The notes under the pieces are model-generated. The model saw only the letters and a list, made by a program, of their open reading frames with translations. It was not told where the DNA came from and searched no databases. Of a DNA stretch of 64,000 bases, positions 34,418 through 43,778 are shown in pieces. Both the position numbers and the translations under genes were made by a program. Source of the stretch: JASHVB01 sp035508435 (GTDB lineage: Bacteria; Pseudomonadota; Alphaproteobacteria; Acetobacterales; Acetobacteraceae); NCBI GenBank assembly GCA_035508435.1, contig DATJNA010000017.1, positions 22,974 to 86,973 on the forward strand. Direction: 5' to 3'. The stretch's first letter is position 1, and each line of letters begins with the position of its first letter.

Positions 34418-34636
34418 ATGCGACACCAGGATGCGAAGGAAACCGCCCAGATGATGCTGCGCCTGCACGGGCTGCGGGCCCAGGCAATTGCGCAGGAGCG
34501 TGCCGCCGAGATGCGCCAGCAGGGCGATACCCAGGGCCTGGACCACTGGCAGCAGATCCATACCGCGATCTGCGAGATGCGCCAGACGGCGCACCGGCAG
34601 ACCTACGGCGAGAGCCACGCCGATCTGCGCTCATAG
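34418..34636 (+). CDS. Small conserved hypothetical protein
   Basis: A 72-residue, helical, charged protein (AQMMLRLHGLRAQAIAQERA, then WQQIHTAICEMRQTAHRQ). GGAAAGGGA precedes the ATG at a good distance. No domain was recognised. The end (TYGESHADLRS) is acidic. It is separated from the ankyrin-like gene by about 145 bases. Confidence 0.6.
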   Translation: MRHQDAKETAQMMLRLHGLRAQAIAQERAAEMRQQGDTQGLDHWQQIHTAICEMRQTAHRQTYGESHADLRS

Positions 34637-34781
34637 GGTAGCGGTCGCAGCCCGGGCGCGCGCCCGTAGCTGTCGCTGACGAGCCTCGAACTCCGCATCG
34701 GTGCGCAACAAAGCGGGGATGGCGGGGGTCAAGGGTCGCGACAACAGCCGGGGGCGCGCGTCCGGTGCCTGGAGAGAGCAG

Positions 34782-36380
34782 CTACCCGACCTTGCTGATT
34801 GCCCACTTCACCTGCTGTGGACCGTCGGCATGGCCGGTCAGCACGACTTGCTCGGAGCGCCGCGGTTCGAGGCCGCCGAGATAGATGCTCTCCTCCAGCG
34901 TGATCCGCGCCCCATCCGCCCGCAGCCGCCAGCCGCCGGAACGCAGTCGCAGCAGGACCGCCTCGCCGTCCTGCTGCACCGACGCATTCACGTCCGGATG
35001 CAGATGGAACCGCACGGCAAAGGGCTGTGGTGTGGGCGCTTCCACCGCGTCCTCGCCGCGGATGTCGTCGCCGCTTTCCGCCATGTAGAGCCGACGGCGA
35101 TGGATCGCGCCGAATACCTGCCTCCAGCCGTCGTGGCTGGCCTCGAGCCAATGCGCGCCGTTCGCTTCCTGCCGTTGCGCCTCCACCATCATCGGCCGCC
35201 GCCCGAGCCCGTCCGGCTTCAGCTCGCTGCTCGAGAGGTCCGCGATCACCAGCGTGGAATGCGCGGCGGTTGCGCGCGACGCATCGCGCCACTCCGGCGG
35301 GCCGGCCGGGAATGCCCCGCAGTTCACGATCAACCGATCGCGCCCGACCGACAGCTCCATCGACAGTGTGCCGGCATGGGCGTAGCGGTCCACCCCGGGC
35401 GGCGGGGGTGCGCCGCAATCCACCAGCAACACGCTGCGGCCGGCCTGCAGGCGCTGGAAGCCGCCCTCGGTCAGCGCTGACGGCCCGCGACCACCGCGTC
35501 CCGCCTGCGTCAGCACAAGGTCGACCAGCGCCGGCGTCTCCTCCTTGCTGCCGTTGAACAAGGCCAGGCCACCATCGCCGTGACGCATCACGCGCAGCGC
35601 CGGGGCCATGCGCTCGATTGCATTGGTCAGCGGCGGCGGCGGCTGAGTCTGGCCGGACTGCAACAAGGCACGGATCTCGGTCAGGTCCTGCAGTGCGGCG
35701 AGCTGCGTGGCGGGGCTGCGCTCGACATGGCAGCCGTCACCCAGGACCTGGCGGCCGATCTCTTGCGGCAGGAAGCGCAACGCGCGGGTCAGGAACCCGG
35801 CATGCTCCGGCAGCGCGACGGCGGCAGCGATGAGGCCCTTGAGCGCGGTCAGGGCGCGGGCATCCAACTCCTCTGCCGGCAGCGCGGCGGAGAGCCCGCG
35901 CGCATCCGATACCAGCCGCGCCATCAGCCGCTGGCGGAACACGTCGTCCGCGGTGGCGGCGAAGAAATCGTAGTGCCCGAGCCAAGCGGCGACGCGCGCG
36001 CCCACCACGTCCGGGCGATAGGCGATCGGGTCCGGCGGCGGGGCACTGATCCACTCGGAAACCAGGCTACGGGCACGCAGCCGCGCCGCATCGGTGCCCA
36101 GGGCTCGCAGGTCGCGCAGCCAGCCGAAGCCATGCGCGGCGGCACGCAGCACGGTGGGCCCGCCGGTCTCGTTCCAGCCGCCAGGCCGCAGCGTGCGGAC
36201 CGCACCGCCCAGTTCCAGTTCGCCTTTCAGCAGGCGCGCGCCGCGGCCGGGATCGCCGGGCCACGGATCGCGCACCGGCAGCGCCGGCGCGTCCGGCACA
36301 CGGCTGATGCGCAGCGAAGGCAGGCGGGCGAGCGCGCGGCGGGCATCGCGCAGCCAGCGGCGCGATATCGCGCCACTCAT
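34782..36380 (-). CDS. Heparinase II/III family protein
   Basis: A 532-residue protein. The N-terminal helical toroid (about 40-290) and the C-terminal beta-sandwich (from about 300) fit the heparinase II/III family; the HGDGGLALFNGSKEE segment and VDRYAHAGTLSMELSVGRDR near the expected catalytic and metal-binding His are visible. There is no signal peptide, in keeping with bacterial members proposed to act in cell-envelope or capsule polysaccharide processing. Its start overlaps the rpe stop by 4 bases, so both are translated from one mRNA. The true substrate is unknown. Confidence 0.85.
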   Translation of the reverse strand: MSGAISRRWLRDARRALARLPSLRISRVPDAPALPVRDPWPGDPGRGARLLKGELELGGAVRTLRPGGWNETGGPTVLRAAAHGFGWLRDLRALGTDAARLRARSLVSEWISAPPPDPIAYRPDVVGARVAAWLGHYDFFAATADDVFRQRLMARLVSDARGLSAALPAEELDARALTALKGLIAAAVALPEHAGFLTRALRFLPQEIGRQVLGDGCHVERSPATQLAALQDLTEIRALLQSGQTQPPPPLTNAIERMAPALRVMRHGDGGLALFNGSKEETPALVDLVLTQAGRGGRGPSALTEGGFQRLQAGRSVLLVDCGAPPPPGVDRYAHAGTLSMELSVGRDRLIVNCGAFPAGPPEWRDASRATAAHSTLVIADLSSSELKPDGLGRRPMMVEAQRQEANGAHWLEASHDGWRQVFGAIHRRRLYMAESGDDIRGEDAVEAPTPQPFAVRFHLHPDVNASVQQDGEAVLLRLRSGGWRLRADGARITLEESIYLGGLEPRRSEQVVLTGHADGPQQVKWAISKVG

Positions 36381-37051
36381 CCGCCCCCGCTCCCACCGCG
36401 TAGCGCGGCAACGGCGGCGGCGTAGTCCGGAGCGCCGAAAATCGCGGTACCGGCCACCAGTGTGTCGGCGCCCGCCGCCAGCGCCTGCGGCGCAGTGACC
36501 GGGGTAACGCCGCCATCGACCGAGAGCGCGATCGGGTGGTCGGCGGCGTCGATCATGCGCCGCAACGCCGCGATCTTCGGCAGCTGCGACGGCAGGAACT
36601 GCTGGCCGCCGAATCCGGGGTTCACCGACATGACCAGAATGATGTCAACCAGATCGAGCGCCCATGCAACGGATTCGATCGGAGTGGCGGGATTCAGCAC
36701 CACGCCGGACTTGCAGCCATGCGAGCGGATGAGTTGCAGCGAGCGGTGCAGATGCGGGCCGGCCTCGGGATGGATCAGCATGTGGTTGGCCCCCGCCTCG
36801 GCGAACGCAGGCACATAGGGATCGACCGGCGCGATCATCAGGTGCACGTCGAAGGGCAGGCGCGTGTGCGGACGCAGCGCCGTCAGCACCGGTGGGCCGA
36901 AGCTGATATTGGGGACGAAATGGCCGTCCATGATGTCGAGATGCAGCCAGTCGGCGCCGGCGGCCTCCACCGCCGCCACCTCCTGGCGGAGGCGTGCGAA
37001 ATCGGCGGCGAGCAAACTGGGGGCGATGATGGGGTGCTGGGAGGCGGGCAT
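36377..37051 (-). CDS. rpe: Ribulose-phosphate 3-epimerase
   Basis: A 224-residue TIM-barrel enzyme that interconverts ribulose 5-phosphate and xylulose 5-phosphate. Catalytic and metal residues are clear: IAPSLLAADF, HLDIMDGHFVPNISFG, FDVHLMI, SVNPGFGGQQF and SVDGGV. Length is standard. ATG 37051 was chosen because it gives the normal family N-terminus (QHPIIAPSLLAADF). It is upstream of the heparinase-like gene in the same unit. Confidence 0.96.
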   Translation of the reverse strand: MPASQHPIIAPSLLAADFARLRQEVAAVEAAGADWLHLDIMDGHFVPNISFGPPVLTALRPHTRLPFDVHLMIAPVDPYVPAFAEAGANHMLIHPEAGPHLHRSLQLIRSHGCKSGVVLNPATPIESVAWALDLVDIILVMSVNPGFGGQQFLPSQLPKIAALRRMIDAADHPIALSVDGGVTPVTAPQALAAGADTLVAGTAIFGAPDYAAAVAALRGGSGGG

Positions 37052-37254
37052 GAGGCCGTTTCTACTGCCGCTCGGCGTTTGCACAAGGCGGTGCCGCACC
37101 CTGGCCTGGCACCTTTGCGTCAGCGGCACGGAGGCCGGGGCAGCGGGGCTCCTCAAAGAGGCATGCCGAAGGGGGACGCTATCGGTGACCCGGGCCGCGT
37201 GCTAGCGAGCACTGGCGGCGAACCGCCGCACTCTCCAGGGCGGAGGATGCCAGC

Positions 37255-37884
37255 ATGCTGCCTGACTTTCCGCAGCCCGGCCCGATCGATCTCGACGCGC
37301 TGGACGCCTATCTACGGTCGGACCGCTCGCCGTCTGACTGCATGGACATCTCGCAACTCGACGGCTTCCTGGCGGGCGTCGTAGTTGGCCCCGATATGAT
37401 CATGCCGAGCGAGTTCCTGCCGGTGATCTGGGGCGGCGAGGAGCCGGAATTCGCCGGCGTCGAGGAGGCCCATACGGTGCTGGGGTCGATCCTCGGCCGC
37501 TATAACGAGCTGGCCGACGGGCTCGCAGCCACGCCCCCCGACTACGCGCCTGTGTTCTGGCAGGACCAGGCCGGCAACCGCATCACCGAAGATTGGGCCG
37601 TAGGCTTCATGCAGGCGGTGGCGTTGCGGCCGGAGTCCTGGGAGGTGGCGCTGCAGGACGAGGATAGCGCGGTATTGCTCATCCCGATCGGCATCATCGC
37701 CGGCGTCGCGGAGCCGGAGGTGGCGGTGAGCGACGACGGCTTCCCGGACGGGTTCCTCGACGAGTTGCTGGAGGAGGCGCCGGACGTGCTGCCCGGCTGC
37801 GTGGTGGCGCTGCGAACGTTCTTCGCCGACCGGGCGCTGGACGCTGGTGCCAGCCAGCATACGGGCAGCCGGATGCGGCACTGA
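37255..37884 (+). CDS. UPF0149 (YecA/YgfB-like) protein
   Basis: A 209-residue acidic helical protein. The family motif MDISQLDGFLAGVVVGPDMI and the later WAVGFMQAVALRPESW and LIPIGIIAG helices are plain. No C-terminal SEC-C metal site, which YecA often has, is present. Function of the family is not established; some members bind RecB-type nucleases. The gene is alone, with a GGCGGAGG ribosome site ahead of the ATG. Confidence 0.88.
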   Translation: MLPDFPQPGPIDLDALDAYLRSDRSPSDCMDISQLDGFLAGVVVGPDMIMPSEFLPVIWGGEEPEFAGVEEAHTVLGSILGRYNELADGLAATPPDYAPVFWQDQAGNRITEDWAVGFMQAVALRPESWEVALQDEDSAVLLIPIGIIAGVAEPEVAVSDDGFPDGFLDELLEEAPDVLPGCVVALRTFFADRALDAGASQHTGSRMRH

Positions 37885-38041
37885 GGCGCAGGCGAGCGGC
37901 CCGGCTGCGAGGCGGAGGCTGTCGGTTCCGCCGTCGGATTGAACTGCTGGAGCGGCGCAGTAGCGAGCGCGGGATTGGTCAGGCCACCTTGCCATCCGAC
38001 GATCAGGCCAGTAGCGTGCGCTGCCGCTCAGGGATCACCCC

Positions 38042-38836
38042 ATGCCGTTCAACGCCATCGAGACACGCCGTCTGTATCAGGCGGTTGCTGATCAGATCGC
38101 GCAGATGATCCGCGCCGATGAGTTCCGCCCGGGAGATCGATTGCCGACCGAGCGGGACCTGGTGCGTCAGTTGGGCGTCAGCCGGCCGGTGATCCGCGAG
38201 GCGATGATAGCGCTGGAGATCGCGGGGCTCGTCGAAGTCCGCAGCGGCAGCGGCGTTTATGTCACCAGCCGGCCGCCGGCGGCCGTGACAACCGGGCGTG
38301 ATACGGGTTCATCCGAAGTCGGGCCGTTCGAACTTTTCACCGCGCGTCTCGCTGTCGAGGGCGAGGTCGCTGCCGTGGCGGCCGAGCATGCGACCGCGCA
38401 TGATTTGGCCGAAATGGCGGCGGCGAATGAGCAAATGCGGCTTGCCGTGCAGGCAGGCCGCTCGACCAAGCCCGCCAACCAGCGATTCCATCTGGCGATC
38501 GCCATTGCGGCGAAGAATCCGATCCTGTTGAAGGTCATGCACGTGCTATGGGCCGAACTGCCCAAGCGTGGCCCGATCTGGGCACGGCTCGAGGCACGGC
38601 GGCAGTTGCGATCAACGCGTGTCGTGGAGCATGAGTCGATCCTGCGGGCCATCGCCGAGCGCAACGGCGAGAACGCGCGCACGGCGATGCGTGCCCACCT
38701 GCAAGCCGCCATCAAGGACTATCTGGATGGCGCGCCGATCGACCCGGCTGGTTCCGAATCCAACGGCGCTCAGCAGCGGATCGTCACGCCATTTCCGTCT
38801 GAAGCAACCCTGCACGATCTCGACCAGATGTGGTAG
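38042..38836 (+). CDS. FadR-type GntR transcriptional regulator
   Basis: A 264-residue regulator. The N-terminal winged helix is typical of GntR (FRPGDRLPTERDLVRQLGVS, then RPVIREAMIALEIAGLVEVR). The all-helical FCD effector domain follows (FELFTARLAVEGEVAAVAAE to AIAERNGENARTAMRAHLQA), with its His/Asp metal-binding set. It lies upstream of, and in the same direction as, the dehydratase and transporters, so it should repress them until a sugar acid binds. A tail of about 25 residues (after IDPAGSES) is unusual. Confidence 0.92.
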   Translation: MPFNAIETRRLYQAVADQIAQMIRADEFRPGDRLPTERDLVRQLGVSRPVIREAMIALEIAGLVEVRSGSGVYVTSRPPAAVTTGRDTGSSEVGPFELFTARLAVEGEVAAVAAEHATAHDLAEMAAANEQMRLAVQAGRSTKPANQRFHLAIAIAAKNPILLKVMHVLWAELPKRGPIWARLEARRQLRSTRVVEHESILRAIAERNGENARTAMRAHLQAAIKDYLDGAPIDPAGSESNGAQQRIVTPFPSEATLHDLDQMW

Positions 38837-38891
38837 CGGCGCCGATTCGGATACCCGCGCGCCGCATCGTCTGAATGAAAGGACCAGTAGG

Positions 38892-40049
38892 ATGAAGATC
38901 ACCAGAGTGACGCCGCTTCTCGTCGATCGCTTCTGCCTCGTTCGAATCGAAACGGATGCTGGCATTACCGGGATCGGCGAGGCGGGCGCATGGGGACAGC
39001 TCGAGGCCAGCGCCGCGGCGATCACGAAATACGCGGACTACCTCACCGGCAAGGACCCGCGCCCGATCGAGCACCATTGGAATGTCATGCTGCGGGCGAA
39101 CCACTTCACCGGCAGTGCGATCAGCGGTGCTGTCTCGGCCATCGACATCGCGTTGTGGGATATCAAAGGCAAGATGTTCGGCGTGCCGGTGTACGAATTG
39201 CTCGGCGGGAAAATGCGGCACAAGGCGCGGATCTACGGCCATGTGAAGGGGCGCACGATCGAAGCGCTGCTTGGCGAGGCGAAACGTTTGAAGGCGGCGG
39301 GCTTCACCGCGCTCGGGCATCTGAACCCATTGCTCGACGAGGACGAGTCGACACCGTATTACAAATCGCACGCCGACAAGATCGAGACAGCGATCGACAA
39401 CGTTCGGCGCCTGCGCGAGGCGGTAGGTCCGTCCGTGGATCTGTGCGTCGAGATCCATCGCCGCCTCACGCCACCCGAGGCAATCGCTCTCGGCCGTGGA
39501 ATCGAGAAATACACGCCGATGTTCTTTGAGGACCCGTTGCGCCCGAACAGTTTCGACGCGATGGCGCTGGTGGCGGAACATATCAATATTCCGATCGCGA
39601 CCGGCGAGCGCTTTACCAGCCTGTATCAGTTCCAAACGCTGCTGACGCGCAACGCGGTGCAGTACCTTCGTCCTGACGTGTGCCTGTGCGGCGGCATCAC
39701 GGGGGCCAAGAAGATCGCCGCTCTCGCCGAGGCGCATGATGCGTGGATCGTGCCGCATAATCCGCTTTCCCCGGTCAGCACCGCCGCATGTCTCCAGATT
39801 GCCGCGTGCATTCCCAACTTCGCAATCCAGGAATATCCATCGCGCACGCCGGAACTTGACGGCAGCACGGCGCTCCTCGGTGCCGATATCGCAACTGGGT
39901 TGTCAGAGCAGGTCGGCGGGTTTATCGCGATCCCCGAGGCGCCAGGCATCGGCCTTGAACTGGTCGAGGACATCGAACGGCGATTCCCGATGAAGCCGCG
40001 GCCAATCCGCATGCGGCCGCACACGGATGGTTCCGTCGTCGATATGTAG
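38892..40049 (+). CDS. Enolase-superfamily sugar-acid dehydratase
   Basis: A 385-residue mandelate-racemase/muconate-lactonising family enzyme. The fold signals are GITGIGEAGAWGQ and ALWDIKGKMFGVPVYELLGG. Metal ligands appear as Glu in DLCVEIHRRL (where galactonate dehydratases have Asp), Glu in FFEDPLRP, Glu in IATGERF, with His in PHNPLSP as base. It most resembles galactonate/gluconate-type dehydratases, making 2-keto-3-deoxy acids. It is flanked by a FadR-type regulator and MFS carriers, supporting use of a sugar acid. No aldolase or kinase for the product is in the window. Confidence 0.88.
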   Translation: MKITRVTPLLVDRFCLVRIETDAGITGIGEAGAWGQLEASAAAITKYADYLTGKDPRPIEHHWNVMLRANHFTGSAISGAVSAIDIALWDIKGKMFGVPVYELLGGKMRHKARIYGHVKGRTIEALLGEAKRLKAAGFTALGHLNPLLDEDESTPYYKSHADKIETAIDNVRRLREAVGPSVDLCVEIHRRLTPPEAIALGRGIEKYTPMFFEDPLRPNSFDAMALVAEHINIPIATGERFTSLYQFQTLLTRNAVQYLRPDVCLCGGITGAKKIAALAEAHDAWIVPHNPLSPVSTAACLQIAACIPNFAIQEYPSRTPELDGSTALLGADIATGLSEQVGGFIAIPEAPGIGLELVEDIERRFPMKPRPIRMRPHTDGSVVDM

Positions 40050-40066
40050 ATCGGAACCCGTTCCCC

Positions 40067-40202
40067 TGTCATTGCGAGGACCGCTAGCGAGTGTGGCGGG
40101 AGGAAGCAACCTCGGTCGAGAAGGTGTGCGGGCAGTCCGAGCGCTGCTGCGAACAAGATTGCTTCGTCCCGTCACGCTTCGCTCGCGGTCCTCGCAATGA
40201 CA
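40067..40202. repeat. Dispersed palindromic repeat, copy 2 (TGTCATTGCGA ends)
   Basis: The ends TGTCATTGCGAGGACCGC and GCGGTCCTCGCAATGACA are exact complements over 18 bases. The middle contains GAAGCAACCTCGGTCGA and GATTGCTTCGTCCCG, related to the copies at 7343 and 53607. It sits between the dehydratase gene and the transporter gene that would otherwise be adjacent in one operon, and could separate their expression. Confidence 0.9.
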
Positions 40203-40247
40203 GGGGCAGGCAACGTCGCGAGCAACCGAACGAAGAGGCGTCCAGGC

Positions 40248-41576
40248 ATGTCGTCTTCCGATCTATCGTTTTCGGCTATAAGCACCGTCACAATGATCGC
40301 ATCGCGCCGGCGCTTCCTGATCATGGGACTGCTGTTCGTTACGGTTGTGATCAACTATCTGGATCGCAGCAACCTCTCGATTGCCGCACCGAGCATCGCA
40401 GGCGAATTCGGGCTGCATCCGGTGCAACTGGGCGTGGTGTTCTCGGCGTTCGGCTGGACCTACACGCCACTCCAGATCCCCGGCGGCTGGCTGGTAGATC
40501 GTGTCAATCCGCGAGTGCTCTACCCCATCACGATCTTCCTCTGGTCGATCGCAACGCTGTGCCTCGGGCTTTCCACCGGCCTCGTCATGCTGATCATTCT
40601 GCGCATGACGGTCGGGATGTTCGAAGTGCCCAGCTTTCTGATCAATAATCGCATCGCAACAACCTGGTTCGGCGAGCGCGAGCGGGCAAGCTGCATTGCA
40701 ATCTACACCTCTGCCGAGTTTGTGGGCCTCGCCTTCCTGACGCCGCTGCTCGCATGGCTGAAGGTAACATTCGGCTGGCCCGCGGTGTTCTTCTTCACCG
40801 GCACGCTCGGCCTCGCCTGGGCGTTCGTGTTCTGGCGTTCCTATCGGGACCCGGCGCATTTTCCAGGCACCAACGAAGCCGAGATCGCGCTGATCCGCTC
40901 CAGCGGCGGCATCCCTGACCTGTCCAGCAGAATCGGCGCCCGGCATAAGGCACGCACCGGGTCGTTGTGGCGCGATTTCGCCATCGTGCTCGGCCGCCGC
41001 AAACTTTGGGGCATCTATTTCGGACATTTCGCCTGGGGCACCACGGCGACGTTCTTCCTGACATGGTTCCCCACCTACCTCGTGACCTACCGGCATCTCG
41101 ATTTCATCAAGGCCGGCTTCTACGCCTCACTGCCGTTCCTCGGCGCCTTTGTAGGCGTGCTTTGCTCCGGCGCGCTGTCGGACTGGCTGTATCGGCGCGG
41201 ATTCAGTCTGGGCTTCGCGCGCAAGACGCCGATCATCGGCGGGCTCGTGCTGTCGACCGGGATCGTTGGTGCCAATTTCGTTGACCGCCCGGCGTTGATC
41301 ATCCTGTTTCTTTCATTGGCGTTCTTCGCTAACGGACTCGCCTCGATCCACTGGTCGCTGGTTTCGGCGACCGCGCCGGGGCGGCTGATCGGCCTGACCA
41401 GCGGCGTGTTCAACGGGGTCGGTGGGCTGGCTGGCATCACCGCCCCGATCATCATCGGCCTGTTGCTGCGTGGCGGCGATTTCACACTGCCGCTCACATT
41501 CATCGCTTGCGTCGCCCTGCTGGGCGCCCTCTCCTACATCTTCGTCGTGGGCAAACTCGAGCGGATTGCCGAGTGA
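40248..41576 (+). CDS. MFS transporter, ACS-family (sugar acid)
   Basis: A 442-residue carrier with twelve predicted helices. It begins with a short cytoplasmic leader, then FLIMGLLFVTVVINYLDRSN and the GGWLVDRVNPR loop of the MFS. The NYLDRSNLSIAAPSI pattern is the hallmark of the anion:cation symporter group (hexuronate, galactonate, tartrate). Located after an enolase-superfamily dehydratase, it should import that enzyme's substrate. ATG 40248 with GAAGAGG ahead was chosen; upstream in-frame codons lie in the palindromic repeat. Confidence 0.9.
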   Translation: MSSSDLSFSAISTVTMIASRRRFLIMGLLFVTVVINYLDRSNLSIAAPSIAGEFGLHPVQLGVVFSAFGWTYTPLQIPGGWLVDRVNPRVLYPITIFLWSIATLCLGLSTGLVMLIILRMTVGMFEVPSFLINNRIATTWFGERERASCIAIYTSAEFVGLAFLTPLLAWLKVTFGWPAVFFFTGTLGLAWAFVFWRSYRDPAHFPGTNEAEIALIRSSGGIPDLSSRIGARHKARTGSLWRDFAIVLGRRKLWGIYFGHFAWGTTATFFLTWFPTYLVTYRHLDFIKAGFYASLPFLGAFVGVLCSGALSDWLYRRGFSLGFARKTPIIGGLVLSTGIVGANFVDRPALIILFLSLAFFANGLASIHWSLVSATAPGRLIGLTSGVFNGVGGLAGITAPIIIGLLLRGGDFTLPLTFIACVALLGALSYIFVVGKLERIAE

Positions 41577-42019
41577 TGCGGGAGATAGAGGTGATGCGAG
41601 CGATAGATCAGACAACGTATTAACCCCACGGCGGTCGAAAGGCCGCATCATCCTGGGCGATGCCTTTCTGCGGTGCCTTCACCGGCGATCTGTCAGCCGT
41701 CAGGCCGTCAGCCTTACGGCGACACACGCAACGCTGACTGATTCACATCACGGTCATCGCCGACGCAACGGAGCGCGCAAGGTTACGGTCATGGCCGACG
41801 CAACGCGTCTCGCCAGGCGGCGGAACGCTGGCGTTGTGCCGGACGCGGACACGGTCCATGGGCCGTCCTCCCGCGCTGTCAAGAAATACACTACTTGCAC
41901 TGCCAGGATATACCCGACAATCTTGGCTCGCCACCGCACAGGCCGGTGGGGTTCGCTCGCCCAAGCAAAGCATAAACCTGCCAGACAGTCGAACAAACCA
42001 CGAACAGGGAGAATGTCTC
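41577..42019. other. Intergenic region with a 21-base direct repeat
   Basis: This gap between two transporter genes carries a direct repeat at 41750-41770 and 41785-41805 (CGGTCATxGCCGACGCAACG, one mismatch) spaced 35 bases start to start. It could be a regulator-binding pair, or a small duplication. No gene or RNA was recognised. Confidence 0.5.
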
Positions 42020-43291
42020 ATGTCGGGAACGAATGCGATTCCAATTCCATGGTGGAAGGAGCCAACCAAGGATCAGTGGTTGGCCTGGGTCGCCGCCTGG
42101 CTGGGGTGGACACTCGATGCATTCGACTTCACCATCTTCCTGCTGCTGATGGTGCCGATTTCCAAGGACTTCGGCGTGCCGCTGACCGCGGTCGCCATCG
42201 TCTTCACCTTGACCTTGTGGATGCGGCTGATTGGCGCGACCGCGTCCGGCTGGGTGGCCGACCGGATCGGCCGCAAGAAGCCGCTGATGATCTCCATCGC
42301 CTGGTTCTCCGTCTGCAACCTGCTCGCCGGCCTTGCGCCGAGCTTCTGGTTGCTGCTGCTGTTCCGTACCGTTCTCGGCATCGGCATGGGGGCGGAATGG
42401 CCCGCCGGCGCGGCGCTGGCGATGGAAACGTGGCCGCAACGCTCGCGCGGCTTCATGGGCTCCGTGCTCCAGGGTTCCTGGGGTCTCGGCGCACTGCTCT
42501 CCAGCGCGGCCTATGCTTTGCTCTATGATTCGATCGGCTGGCGCGGCCTGCTGCTGATCGGTGTGCTACCCGCGCTGTTGATTGTCTACATCCGCATCTT
42601 CGTCAAAGAGCCAGCGGTGTGGGTCGAGAACCGGCGAAAGCAGCGTGCCCAGAACCGTGAGTTCCGCGCGCCGCTGATCAGCATCTTCCGCCGCGGCTTG
42701 CTCGCCAACACGCTCACGGCGTGCTGGATGATGGCCAGTGCATTCGTCGTCGGCTACTCGGTCGGCGGGATGTTTCCCTCCTATCTCCAGAAGGACCTCG
42801 GGCTGCCTACCGGCTACGTTGCGCTGCCGATCATGTTGCAGAGCCTGATGTTTTTCATCTCGGCGATCCTCTGGGGCCTGGTCTCCGACCGGTTTGGCCG
42901 GCGCTACTCGCTCATGATCACCGCTCTGGTGACCATCCCGATTGCACCGCTCTATCTACTGACCAGAGACTACACGATGATCGTGGTATTCTTCACGTTG
43001 CAGGGCTTCTTCGGCGGCGGAGGGATGCACACTCAATGGCCGCACTATCTGTCGGAGCGATTCCCAACTGAGGTGCGAGCGACGGCCACTGGCTTCTGCT
43101 ATCATCAGGGCGCGATCTTTGGCGGTCTGGTGGGGCCCGTGGTGACATACTTCGCCATCAGTTGGCACCTGGGCTTCGCGTTACCGATGCTGATTGGTAC
43201 TGTTTTCGCCTCCGTCTCCGTGGCTGCCTCGATGCTGTTCAGCCCCGAAACAAGAGGCACCGAGCTGGTGTCTGATATTCAACTGGCGTGA
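42020..43291 (+). CDS. MFS transporter, AAHS/SHS-type
   Basis: A 423-residue, twelve-helix carrier. The first helix WLGWTLDAFDFTIFLLL and the loops VADRIGRKKPL and SDRFGRRYSL are typical of the aromatic-acid/sialate (AAHS/SHS) class with the DxFD signature. It is a different subfamily from the carrier upstream. The substrate may be a carboxylate related to the dehydratase route. GGGAGA lies before the ATG. A 440-base gap means it may have its own promoter. Confidence 0.9.
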   Translation: MSGTNAIPIPWWKEPTKDQWLAWVAAWLGWTLDAFDFTIFLLLMVPISKDFGVPLTAVAIVFTLTLWMRLIGATASGWVADRIGRKKPLMISIAWFSVCNLLAGLAPSFWLLLLFRTVLGIGMGAEWPAGAALAMETWPQRSRGFMGSVLQGSWGLGALLSSAAYALLYDSIGWRGLLLIGVLPALLIVYIRIFVKEPAVWVENRRKQRAQNREFRAPLISIFRRGLLANTLTACWMMASAFVVGYSVGGMFPSYLQKDLGLPTGYVALPIMLQSLMFFISAILWGLVSDRFGRRYSLMITALVTIPIAPLYLLTRDYTMIVVFFTLQGFFGGGGMHTQWPHYLSERFPTEVRATATGFCYHQGAIFGGLVGPVVTYFAISWHLGFALPMLIGTVFASVSVAASMLFSPETRGTELVSDIQLA

Positions 43292-43778
43292 TGCGTTACC
43301 AGGTTGGGGGCGTGCGACAGCCTTGGGCTGGCCGTGCGTCCCCGGCCTGGCGGCTGCCCTCGGCCAAGGATGCGCCGCGTTACGAATGAGCCGCTGGTTC
43401 GTATCGATCGCCTTTTTTCACTTTGCATATCGAGCACTGTCAGCCATCCAGGCGGCAATCCGGCGCCCGGCCAGCCGATGCCACGCGCCGTCGTACACCA
43501 GACATGACGGTACGGAGAGTATCCCGGCAGCACCGGGTATCTGCCCGCGCACGACACTGGTTCCATGTCGGCGGCCTACTGTCATTATCGCAAAAAAGGG
43601 CACAGGAAGAACTGAAGCAAGGCAAGTCGCTCGACTACGGACTTGGATGTTGATGGATAGCCAGGCACAGCGACTGCCTGACGTCAGGAGATGATTCCAC
43701 GCATGGTTTGATTCCCAAAGGCAGCATCGGCACGCGCGTCAACAATTACCGAACACCAGCGTCAACGCTCAAACCAAA
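43292..43778. other. Intergenic region
   Basis: Nearly 490 bases between convergent genes. I see short open frames on both strands but none with a ribosome site or a recognisable family. No repeat of the families named here is present. Confidence 0.45.

Noticed and set aside
43194..43694. A 166-codon frame overlapping the end of the second transporter
   Set aside because: It overlaps the certain gene in another frame and has no recognisable sequence or ribosome site.
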